Shown: positions 6,284-12,700 of the stretch, in pieces
How the letters are laid out: each line of letters begins with the position of its first letter
Position numbering within the stretch: position 1 is the first letter of the stretch
Program-made: the position numbers and the translations under genes
NCBI GenBank assembly: GCA_024276595.1
Contig: JAJRWW010000227.1
Location: 1-12,700, forward strand
Direction of reading: 5' to 3'
Length of the DNA: 12,700 nt
Origin: Myxococcota bacterium
GTDB taxonomy: Bacteria > Myxococcota_A > Polyangia > HGW-17 > JAJRWW01
The notes under the pieces: model-generated
Told to the model about the DNA's origin: nothing
What the model saw: the letters and a program-made list of their open reading frames with translations, nothing else
The model's database searches: none

Positions 6284-7477
6284 ATGGCAGACGGAAAGAC
6301 ATACGAGACCCCGCTGCTGGATGAGCTGACCCACGGTCCGTGGCCCAGCTTTGTCACAGAGATCAAAAAGAGCGCAAAGAAGAGCGCCATGTGCAGTGAT
6401 CTCCTGGGACAGCTCGAGCAGTCCTACGAGGAGAAGATCGGCCACTGGAAGCACGGCGGCATCGTGGGTGTGCTCGGCTACGGCGGCGGCGTCATCGGCA
6501 GGTACTCCGACCTGGCAGAGAAGTTCCCCGAGTGCGCGCATTTTCACACCATCCGGGTGAACCAGCCAGCGGGCTTTTACTACACGTCCGACGCCCTGCG
6601 GGAGCTGTGCGACATCTGGGAGAGGCACGGCTCCGGGCTCACCAACATGCACGGATCCACGGGAGACATCGTGTTTCTGGGCACCACCACCGACGAGCTG
6701 GAGCCCATCTTCGCCGAGCTTACCCAGAAGGGATGGGACCTGGGAGGGTCCGGCTCGAACGTGCGCACTCCGAGCTGCTGCCTGGGCCAGTCCCGGTGTG
6801 AGTTCGCAAACTACGACACCATGGAGCTGTGCCACAAGATCACCATGCAGTTCCAGGACGAGCTGCACCGGCCGCAGTTCCCCTACAAGTGGAAGTTCCA
6901 GTTCTCCGGCTGCGCCAACGACTGCGTCGCCTCCATTGCCCGCTCGGACCTGTCGTTCATCGGCACCTGGAAGGACGACATGCGGGTGGACAACGACAAG
7001 GTCCTCGAGTACGTGGACGGCGGCCTGAACATCGTCAACAACGTGCTCCTCAACTGCCCCACCAAGTGCATCCGCTGGGATGGCAAGACCTTCGAGGTGG
7101 ACAACGCAAACTGCGTGCGCTGCATGCACTGCATCAACGTCATGCCCAAGGCGCTGCGCCCTGGCAAGGAGGGCGGCTGCACGATCCTCATCGGCGCCAA
7201 GGCTCCCATCATCCAGGGCGCGCAGATCGCGTCGGTGCTCATCCCCTTCATCGACCCGGTGGCAGACTACGACGACCTCATGGAGATCGTGGACAACATC
7301 TGGGAGCTGTGGTGCGAGCACGGCAAGAACCGCGAGCGCATTGGCGAGTTCATCCAGCGGATCAACATGGGCACCTTCCTCGAGGCCGTGGGCCTGGAGC
7401 CCATCCCCGAGATGGTGGCCCATCCGCGGGACAACCCATACATCTTCTTCAAGGAAGACGACGAGGACGACGAGTAG
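6284..7477 (+). CDS. dsrA: Dissimilatory sulfite reductase alpha subunit DsrA
   Basis: The 397-residue alpha subunit of the cytoplasmic DsrAB siroheme enzyme, which handles sulfite and DsrC-bound sulfur. Siroheme-[4Fe-4S] ligand motifs are SCCLGQSRCEF (C166, C172) and SGCANDC (C210, C214); all four keep an offset of 11 from the Desulfovibrio vulgaris cysteines 177, 183, 221 and 225. An inserted ferredoxin domain carries C258, C262, C277, C280 and C283 in CPTKC and CVRCMHCINVMP. LDELTHGPWPSFVTEIK and HGGIVGVLGYGGGVIGRYSDL resemble reducers such as Desulfovibrio more than the Allochromatium-type enzyme. Oddities: Ala211 replaces the Pro of the usual GCPNDC, and the protein ends in an acidic tail, EDDEDDE. 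AAAGGA at 6269-6274 lies 9 nt before the ATG. First gene of the dsr operon; dsrB follows after 53 nt. Confidence 0.97.
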   Translation: MADGKTYETPLLDELTHGPWPSFVTEIKKSAKKSAMCSDLLGQLEQSYEEKIGHWKHGGIVGVLGYGGGVIGRYSDLAEKFPECAHFHTIRVNQPAGFYYTSDALRELCDIWERHGSGLTNMHGSTGDIVFLGTTTDELEPIFAELTQKGWDLGGSGSNVRTPSCCLGQSRCEFANYDTMELCHKITMQFQDELHRPQFPYKWKFQFSGCANDCVASIARSDLSFIGTWKDDMRVDNDKVLEYVDGGLNIVNNVLLNCPTKCIRWDGKTFEVDNANCVRCMHCINVMPKALRPGKEGGCTILIGAKAPIIQGAQIASVLIPFIDPVADYDDLMEIVDNIWELWCEHGKNRERIGEFIQRINMGTFLEAVGLEPIPEMVAHPRDNPYIFFKEDDEDDE

Positions 7478-7481
7478 TCGA

Positions 7482-7498
7482 GCGAGGCGAAAGCTCGC
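7482..7498 (+). other. dsrA-dsrB intercistronic hairpin
   Basis: GCGAG (7482-7486) and CTCGC (7494-7498) can form a 5-bp stem with a 7-nt loop just after the dsrA stop. No T-run follows, so it is not a terminator; RNA processing or stability is possible. Confidence 0.3.
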
Positions 7499-7530
7499 GC
7501 TGACAAAACGAAAAGCCAAGGAGAAAAAAC

Positions 7531-8931
7531 ATGGCTGACGTACAAAAAAGAATCACCGACATCGGACCTCCGCACTACTCGAAGTTCTTGCCCCCCGTGA
7601 TCAAGGAAAACTACGGCAAGTGGGCGTACCACGAGATCCTCAAGCCGGGCGTGATGGTTCACGTGAGCGAGACGGGAGACAAGATCTTCACCGTGCGCGC
7701 CGCGTCCCCTCGGCTGCTGGCGGTGGAGTCCATCCGCGCTTTCTGCGACCTGGCGGACAAGTACTGCGATGGCCACCTGCGGTTTACCACCAGAAACAAC
7801 GTGGAGTTCCTCCTCACCGACGAGTCCAAGATAGACGCGCTGGTCAAGGATGTGACCGCCGCGGGCTACCCCGTGGGTGGCATCGGCAACTGCATCTCCA
7901 ACGTGGTCCACACCCAGGGCTGGGTGCACTGCCACTCCTCCGCCACCGACGCGTCCGGCGTGGTGAAGGCGGTGATGGACGAGCTCACCGACCAGTTCAC
8001 CGAGATGAAGCTGCCGGGCAAGCTGCGCATCGCCCTGGCCTGCTGCCTGAACATGTGCGGGGCAGTCCACACCTCGGACATCGCCATCCTGGGTGTGCAC
8101 ACGGTTCTGCCCAAGATCTTCCACGAGGAAATCGACAAGATCTGCGAGATCCCCAACCTCATCTCCTCCTGCCCCACGGCGGCCATCAGGCCCGCCGAGG
8201 TGGACGGGTACAAGTCAGTGGAGGTGAACGGGGACGTGTGCATGTTCTGCGCGAACTGCTACACGGTCTGCCCGGCCATGCCGCTGAACAACCCGGACCA
8301 CGACGGCATCTCCATCTGGGTGGGCGGCAAGATCTCCAACGCCCGCTGCGCCCCCAAGTTCTCCAAGCTGGCCATCCCCTTCCTCCCCAACAACCCACCG
8401 CGGTGGCCAGAGGTGGTCGAGGCGGTGACGAACATCGTGGAGACCTGGGCCGACAACGCGCGTCCCTATGAGCGCATGGGCGAGTGGATCGAGCGCATCG
8501 GTTGGCCGCAGTTCTTCGAGCTGTGTGGGCTGGAGTTCACCAAGTACCACATCGACGACTTCCGCTACGCCGGTCTCTCCTTTGCCCGCACCTCGCACCT
8601 GCGCCCCATCAGCTTCGCGGACGCTGCTGGCGACTACGAGGATGATGACGCCGACGCCGGTGAGGAGGCCGAGGAGGCCGCGGCGGTGACGGTGAGCGTG
8701 GAGGACGTGGCCGACTTCATGTACAAGATGGTCAAGGACGCCATGGGCGTGAAGAAGTTCAAGTCCGGCGACCTGACCAAGGCGGCCCTGTCGCACTTTG
8801 CAGAGCAGAACTGCGACAAGAAGACCGCCAAGGCGGCCGTGAACGCGCTCATCGAGTCCAAGCGCTGCGTCTACACCTACTTCGGCGGCTCCTTCGTGGA
8901 GATCCCGCACGAGGAGGGCGCCGCCAAGTAG
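7531..8931 (+). CDS. dsrB: Dissimilatory sulfite reductase beta subunit fused to a C-terminal DsrD domain (DsrB-DsrD)
   Basis: A 466-residue protein, about 85 longer than a normal DsrB (about 380). Residues 1-362 are DsrB: WVHCHSSATDASG (C134) and ACCLNMCGAVH (C171, C172, C176) bind the siroheme-[4Fe-4S] centre, with a constant offset of 17 from the D. vulgaris numbering. C214 and C237, C240 and C243 (CMFCANCYTVCPAMP) form the ferredoxin site. Residues about 363-389 are an acidic Asp/Glu/Ala linker. Residues about 390-466 match DsrD, a winged-helix protein: KKFKSGDLTKA, DKKTAKAAVNALIESKRCV and YTYFGGSFVEIP line up with its helix-turn-helix and wing (KFYFNDFTDL..., REVKKILTALVNDEVLEYW..., MYGLKG). 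DsrD is known to stimulate sulfite reduction by DsrAB. A DsrB-DsrD fusion has been reported in Bilophila wadsworthia. AAGGAG at 7518-7523 lies 7 nt before the ATG. No frameshift is apparent across the junction. Confidence 0.95.
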   Translation: MADVQKRITDIGPPHYSKFLPPVIKENYGKWAYHEILKPGVMVHVSETGDKIFTVRAASPRLLAVESIRAFCDLADKYCDGHLRFTTRNNVEFLLTDESKIDALVKDVTAAGYPVGGIGNCISNVVHTQGWVHCHSSATDASGVVKAVMDELTDQFTEMKLPGKLRIALACCLNMCGAVHTSDIAILGVHTVLPKIFHEEIDKICEIPNLISSCPTAAIRPAEVDGYKSVEVNGDVCMFCANCYTVCPAMPLNNPDHDGISIWVGGKISNARCAPKFSKLAIPFLPNNPPRWPEVVEAVTNIVETWADNARPYERMGEWIERIGWPQFFELCGLEFTKYHIDDFRYAGLSFARTSHLRPISFADAAGDYEDDDADAGEEAEEAAAVTVSVEDVADFMYKMVKDAMGVKKFKSGDLTKAALSHFAEQNCDKKTAKAAVNALIESKRCVYTYFGGSFVEIPHEEGAAK

Positions 8932-8977
8932 CGGCTCCCGAGGACGTCCCTCGCCCCCGCCTCCTCTCACGCACCCC

Positions 8978-10375
8978 ATGATCCAACCCTGCCCACGTGT
9001 GGTCATCGCCGGCACCGGCGGTGACTCGGGGAAGACCCTCGTCTCCCTGAGCCTGCTGCTGGCCTGGCGGCGGCAGGGGCACAGGGTGGCCGCCTTCAAG
9101 AAGGGGCCCGACTACATCGACCGGGCCTGGCTGGCCTGGGCCAGCGACATGGAGGCGCGCAACCTGGACTCCTACCTCCTGCCCACCTCAACGCTGCTGG
9201 GCTCCTTCGGGACGGCAGCGGCCGGGGCGCGGGTGTCGGTGGTGGAGGGCAACAGGGGGCTCCATGACGGCATGGACGGGGAGGGGACCTACTCCACCGC
9301 AGAGCTGGCCAAGCTCCTGGGGGCGCCGGTGGTGCTGGTCCTGGACGCCACCAAGACCACGCGCACGGCGGCCGCGGTGGCCCTGGGGTGCCAGCACCTG
9401 GACCCGGGCTGCAACATCGCCGGGGTGATCCTGAACAGGGTCTCGGGGGAGCGCCACGAGCGCGTGATCCGGGAGGCGGTGGCCAGGGCCACGGGCCTGC
9501 CCGTTCTGGGGGCGATCCCCAGGAGGCGGGAGCTGGCCTCCCTGCTGCCGGACCGGCACCTGGGCCTGGTGACCCCCGGGGAGCACCCGGACGCCGAGGG
9601 TCTGCGGGCTGGCCTGGAGGAGCTGGGGAGCCACCTGGACCTGCAGGGGCTGCTGGCGGTGGCCGACTCGGCGCCTCCCATCGAGCGCGTCGGGGAGCGC
9701 CGCTCGCACCGCCAGGAGCTGCCAGAGGCCAGGGTGCGCATTGGCCTCATGCGGGATGTCGCCTTCTCCTTTTACTACCCGGAGAACCTGGCCGCCCTGG
9801 AGCGGGCAGGGGCAGAGCTGGTTTCGATCTCTGCCACCAGAGACGCTCGGCTGCCCCAGGTGGACGCCCTCTTCATCGGCGGCGGCTTCCCCGAGACCCA
9901 GGCCGACGCGCTGGAGGAGAACGCCTCCATGCGCCGGGCGGTCAGGGAGGCATCCGCTGGGGGGCTCCCCATCTACGCCGAGTGCGGGGGCCTCATGTAC
10001 CTGGCTGAGTCCTTCACCTGGCGGGGCCGCACTTACGAGATGGCAGGGGTCTTTCCCCTGCGCCTGGCGGTGGAGGAGCGGCCCCAGGGGCACGGGTACA
10101 TGGAGGTGGAGACAGAGGGGGCGTCCCCCTTCTTCCCGGCGGGAGCGCGCCTGAGGGGCCACGAGTTCCACTACTCGCGGGTGCTGGATCCCGGGGCTCT
10201 CGAGACCATTCCCACGCTCTACCGGGTGCTTCGTGGCACTGGCCTCGGTCAGGGGCGTGACGGGCTTCGGCGGGGGAACACCCTGGCCAGCTACCTGCAC
10301 CTGCACGGGCTGGGCGCCCCGGGCTGGGCAGAGGGGCTCGTGGCTGCCGCCAGGCTCTCCAGGGGAGATGAATGA
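8978..10375 (+). CDS. dsrN: DsrN, CbiA/CobB-type amidase (siroheme amidation)
   Basis: A 465-residue glutamine-dependent, ATP-using amidase of the cobyrinic acid a,c-diamide synthase family. In dsr operons it is called DsrN and is held to amidate siroheme to siroheme amide, the DsrAB prosthetic group. Residues 11-20 (AGTGGDSGKT) are the P-loop-like nucleotide site of the dethiobiotin-synthetase-like domain, followed by AFKKGPDYID and VVEGNRGLHDGMDG. The C-terminal class I glutamine amidotransferase domain has the nucleophile C336 in YAECGGLMYL, preceded by FIGGGFPE, and a conserved His in SYLHLH (H441 or H443). The gene lies 46 nt after dsrB-dsrD. The start at ATG 8978 is the best fit to the N-terminal strand, but no Shine-Dalgarno is visible. 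A cobalamin role cannot be excluded by family alone; its place between dsrB and dsrL and the absence of cob/cbi neighbours favour DsrN. Confidence 0.88.
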   Translation: MIQPCPRVVIAGTGGDSGKTLVSLSLLLAWRRQGHRVAAFKKGPDYIDRAWLAWASDMEARNLDSYLLPTSTLLGSFGTAAAGARVSVVEGNRGLHDGMDGEGTYSTAELAKLLGAPVVLVLDATKTTRTAAAVALGCQHLDPGCNIAGVILNRVSGERHERVIREAVARATGLPVLGAIPRRRELASLLPDRHLGLVTPGEHPDAEGLRAGLEELGSHLDLQGLLAVADSAPPIERVGERRSHRQELPEARVRIGLMRDVAFSFYYPENLAALERAGAELVSISATRDARLPQVDALFIGGGFPETQADALEENASMRRAVREASAGGLPIYAECGGLMYLAESFTWRGRTYEMAGVFPLRLAVEERPQGHGYMEVETEGASPFFPAGARLRGHEFHYSRVLDPGALETIPTLYRVLRGTGLGQGRDGLRRGNTLASYLHLHGLGAPGWAEGLVAAARLSRGDE

Positions 10376-10477
10376 GGACTAACTAAAAACAGATTTCGGG
10401 CTAGACAGCTCGGGGTATATCTGTAAGATCTCAAGCAAACTTGATGAAGAACAACTGCTGAAAGGGATGTTTCAACC
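10376..10477 (+). other. dsrN-dsrL intercistronic region with inverted repeats
   Basis: A 102-nt A/T-rich break inside an otherwise compact GC-rich operon. CAGAT (10390-10394) is inverted at ATCTG (10419-10423), and TCAAG (10431-10435) with CTTGA (10440-10444) forms a 5-bp hairpin with a 4-nt loop. I see no good -35/-10 pair and no T-run. RNA processing or a weak internal promoter is possible. Confidence 0.35.
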
Positions 10478-12169
10478 ATGGGCATCGCGCGCAAAAAGAA
10501 GAAAAAAGTAAAGATCAAGTCCAGCTCCACCTCTGGTGGCGGCCCCAGGGTCACCTCGCCCCTGCGGCCCTTTGTGCAGCCGAAGTCGCCACCCTGCGGG
10601 CGCGCCTGTCCCCAGCACACGGAGATCCGCTGGTTCCTCATGACCCTCGCCAAGACCGAGGATCACGGGCGCACCCTGGACGAGAGCTACGAGGAGGGCT
10701 GGCGCCGCATTGTCAAGACCAACCCCCTTCCAGCGGTGATCGGGCGGGTCTGCCCCCACCCCTGCGAGGAGGCCTGCAACCGCAACTAGCTGGACAAGCC
10801 CCCCTCGATCAACCAGGTGGAGCGCTTCCTGGGCGACTACGCCATCCGGAAGAACCTGAAGCTGGAGAGGCTCACCGATGAGACCCGGGAGGAGAAGATC
10901 GCTGTCATCGGCGCAGGCCCTGCCTGCCTCTCGGCGGCCTACCACCTGGCGCGTCGCGGCTACCCGGTGACCATCTTCGAGGCGTTCGACAAGGCCGGGG
11001 GCATGCTCCGCTACGGGATCCCCGCCTACCGGCTGCCACGGGAGATCCTGGACGCGGAGATACAGAAGATCCTAGACCTCGGGGTGGAGCTCAAGACCAA
11101 CGTCGCCGTGGGACGGGACATCCCCTACGAAGAGGTGCGGCAGAGCCACAAGGCCGTGTTCGTGGGCATCGGCGCCCACCTGGGCCGCAAGCTGCGGGTG
11201 GACGGCGAGGACGCCGAGGGGGTCTGGTCAGGCGCTCAGTTCCTGCACGCCGCCAACTCGGGCGACGCCCCATCCCTCGGGGATGACGTCATCGTCATCG
11301 GTGGCGGTGACACGGCCATCGACGCCGCACGCATGTCCAGGCGCCTGGGCGCCAAGAACGTGACCATAGTCTACCGCCGCACCATCGAGGAGATGCCTGC
11401 CATCGAGGAGGAGATCCACGGCGCCAAGGAGGAGGGGGTAAAGATCGAGTTCCTGGTGGCCCCGGTGAAGGTGATCGTGGAGAACGGCAAGGCAACGGGC
11501 ATGACCTGCATCCGCTGCGAGCTGGGTGAGCCCGACGCCTCGGGCCGGCGTCGCCCGGTTCCCATCGAGGGCTCGGAGTTCGACATCCCCGCCTCTGCCA
11601 TCATCCCGGCCATCAGCCAGGAGCCCAACTTCGAAGGGCTCGAGGAGGTGCGCGAGGGCAAGGACTGGGTGAAGATCGACGAGTGGGGTACCACCAAGGA
11701 CGAGGGCGTCTTTGGCGGCGGCGACGTCACCGACCTGTCGCTCGTGACCACGGCCATCGCCCAGGGACGCTTTGCCGCGGAGGCCATCGACGCCTACTGT
11801 CAGGGTCGGGCACCGGTCCCGGCGCCGGCGCTCCCGGAGATCAACAAAGACAGGATGAAGCTCTCCTTCTACGACAAGGTCGAGCGCAAGGAGCCCTCCC
11901 ACCTGCCAGTCTCCGAGCGCTTTGGGGACGACCCGGACGTGGAGATCAACAAGGGCCTCACAGCGGAGGAGGTCATGCACGAGGCCAAGCGTTGCCTCTC
12001 CTGCGGCTACTGCTTCGACTGCGGCACCTGCTGGTCCTTCTGCCAGGACAACGCCATCGTCAAGACCGAGCCCAAGTCCTTCGAGCCCTACAAGTTCAAG
12101 CTGGAGGTGTGCCAGGGCTGCAAGAAGTGCATGGAGGAGTGTCCCTGCGGCTTCATCGAGATGCAGTAG
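10478..12169 (+). CDS. dsrL: DsrL-like NAD(P)H:acceptor iron-sulfur flavoprotein, interrupted by an in-frame TAG at codon 104
   Basis: A 564-codon frame (stop included) homologous to GltD/DsrL oxidoreductases, which exchange electrons between NAD(P)H and DsrAB. An Arg/Lys-rich start (RKKKKKVKIK) precedes the N-terminal double-cluster domain: C40 and C44, then C92, C96 and C100 (GRVCPHPCEEACNR). TAG at 10787-10789 interrupts this domain just after CNRN; the same frame continues with LDKPPSINQVERFLGDYA, which completes the family motif. The FAD loop at 145-150 reads GAGPAC where GAGPAG is normal. The NAD(P) loop is VIGGGDTAIDAA (G275-G277). The C-terminus has two [4Fe-4S] sets: C506, C509, C512, C515, C518 and C522, then C545, C548, C551 and C555. 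AAAGGGA at 10461-10467 precedes the ATG at 10478. Translation may end at 103 residues, read through, or restart downstream (for example GTG 10817), which would lose the first clusters. A broken gene, a sequence error, or pyrrolysine at TAG are the options. Confidence 0.85.
10787..10789 (+). other. In-frame amber codon inside dsrL
   Basis: TAG stands between ...EEACNRN and LDKPPSIN.... GltD/DsrL relatives usually continue CNR-x-x-(Y/L)-D here, commonly with Glu at the position before Leu, so GAG-to-TAG (one G-to-T change) is the simplest origin. The frame is kept on both sides and there is no indel. Confidence 0.9.
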
Positions 12170-12170
12170 C

Positions 12171-12700
12171 CTACTGCTCGGCGTCCATGTACGTGATCGG
12201 GAAGTCGCCCCAGAGCTGCAGCTCTGCGTCGTTTGGGGCGAAGCCGGTGATGCTCAGCCTGATCCGGCCCTGGTTCCAGTTGCGCCAGACGAAGCCGCCA
12301 GGCTTTGGTGTGTAGGGAATCTCCTCGTACATGAACCCCAGCTTCTCCACCCGCATGGTGACATCTGCCAGGTCGTCCAGGCGGTAATCCTCCCAGGCCG
12401 AGGGATCCTCTGGCATCACGGCCGGGAGGGTGAAGGCCACCACCACGTTCGTGGTGCTGTCCGCCACGTTGGGGTCGTAGGAGGCGATCGCCGTGTAGGA
12501 GCGGCTCATGCCGTCCGGGCTGGGGTAGCCCTCGATTGCGTAGCTCTCCACCGAGTAGTTGAAGGGGACCGCCGGGATGGTGCAGAGGTCGCCGGTGCGC
12601 GGCAGGAGGCAGTGCCCGGTGGCCTCCACCGACCGGCAGACCAGGAGCTCCGACGAGGTCACCAGCACCTGTCTCTGATAGCTCCCATCGTGGCCAAAAG
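12171..12700 (-). CDS. Unrecognised protein, C-terminal 175 residues (convergent gene, start beyond window)
   Basis: On the minus strand the frame is open from the window edge (about 12698) to the stop at 12171-12173, so the gene begins outside. I do not recognise the family. The visible part is rich in aromatic and acidic residues, with alternating hydrophobic stretches (TTNVVVAFTLPAVMP, GRIRLSITGFAP, ELQLWGDFPITYMD) that suggest beta strands. It has three cysteines (VCRSVEATGHCLLPRTGDLC). There is no membrane segment or catalytic motif. The composition would suit an exported beta-rich protein, but the N-terminus, where a signal peptide would be, is missing. It converges on dsrL with a single base between the two stop codons, and no terminator hairpin is visible between them. 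Length and codon use support a real gene. A GTG at 12666-12668 is an internal start candidate only. Confidence 0.65.
   Translation of the reverse strand, partial: FGHDGSYQRQVLVTSSELLVCRSVEATGHCLLPRTGDLCTIPAVPFNYSVESYAIEGYPSPDGMSRSYTAIASYDPNVADSTTNVVVAFTLPAVMPEDPSAWEDYRLDDLADVTMRVEKLGFMYEEIPYTPKPGGFVWRNWNQGRIRLSITGFAPNDAELQLWGDFPITYMDAEQ

Noticed and set aside
10787..10789. Selenocysteine as explanation for the internal stop in dsrL
   Set aside because: The codon is TAG, not TGA, and the family does not have Cys at this site.
1..12700. CRISPR arrays, tRNA or rRNA genes, insertion sequences, attachment sites
   Set aside because: No direct-repeat arrays, tRNA-like cloverleafs, transposase or integrase frames were seen on either strand.

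Overview
The window is a high-GC bacterial segment that clusters dissimilatory sulfur metabolism with the synthesis of its siroheme cofactor. DsrA and DsrB carry the siroheme/[4Fe-4S] cysteines with a constant offset from the Desulfovibrio numbering as I recall it. Their flanking motifs read as the reductive bacterial type, and a DsrD domain is present. I therefore favour a sulfate/sulfite-reducing or sulfur-disproportionating bacterium of the Desulfobacterota ('Deltaproteobacteria') kind. Other phyla with reductive-type dsr genes (for example Acidobacteriota) cannot be excluded without a tree.

Layout, left to right. (1) 1-480: C-terminal end of an HdrD/DsrK/FadF-like iron-sulfur protein with one complete CCG domain. 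(2) 526-2794: two overlapping genes for siroheme synthesis, a CysG-N/SirC-type precorrin-2 dehydrogenase and a CobA-HemD fusion. (3) 2795-3198: noncoding region with a weak terminator, an inverted repeat, a TTGACA promoter candidate and a long leader that can form alternative hairpins. (4) 3199-5526: aprB-aprA (APS reductase), closed by a very strong terminator at 5581-5616. (5) 5632-5895: a small zinc-ribbon protein whose ribosome binding site begins 4 nt after the terminator T-run. (6) 5896-6283: noncoding region with the candidate dsr promoter. (7) 6284-12169: dsrA, a dsrB-dsrD gene fusion, dsrN and a dsrL-like gene, all on the + strand. (8) 12171-12700: the 3' end of an unrecognised convergent gene.

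How the genes work together: CobA-HemD makes uroporphyrinogen III and methylates it to precorrin-2. The CysG-N protein oxidises this to sirohydrochlorin and may insert iron to give siroheme. DsrN amidates siroheme, and DsrAB uses the product to interconvert sulfite and reduced sulfur bound to DsrC. AprBA interconverts APS and sulfite one step earlier. DsrL would link DsrAB to NAD(P)H. Sat, QmoABC, DsrC and DsrMKJOP are not in the window.

The points most worth attention are the DsrB-DsrD fusion and the dsrL-like gene. The latter has an in-frame TAG at codon 104 and a Gly-to-Cys change in its FAD-binding GxGxxG motif; both are explained by single G-to-T changes. The joint presence of DsrD (a reductive marker) and DsrL (usually an oxidative or disproportionation marker) leaves the direction of the pathway open.
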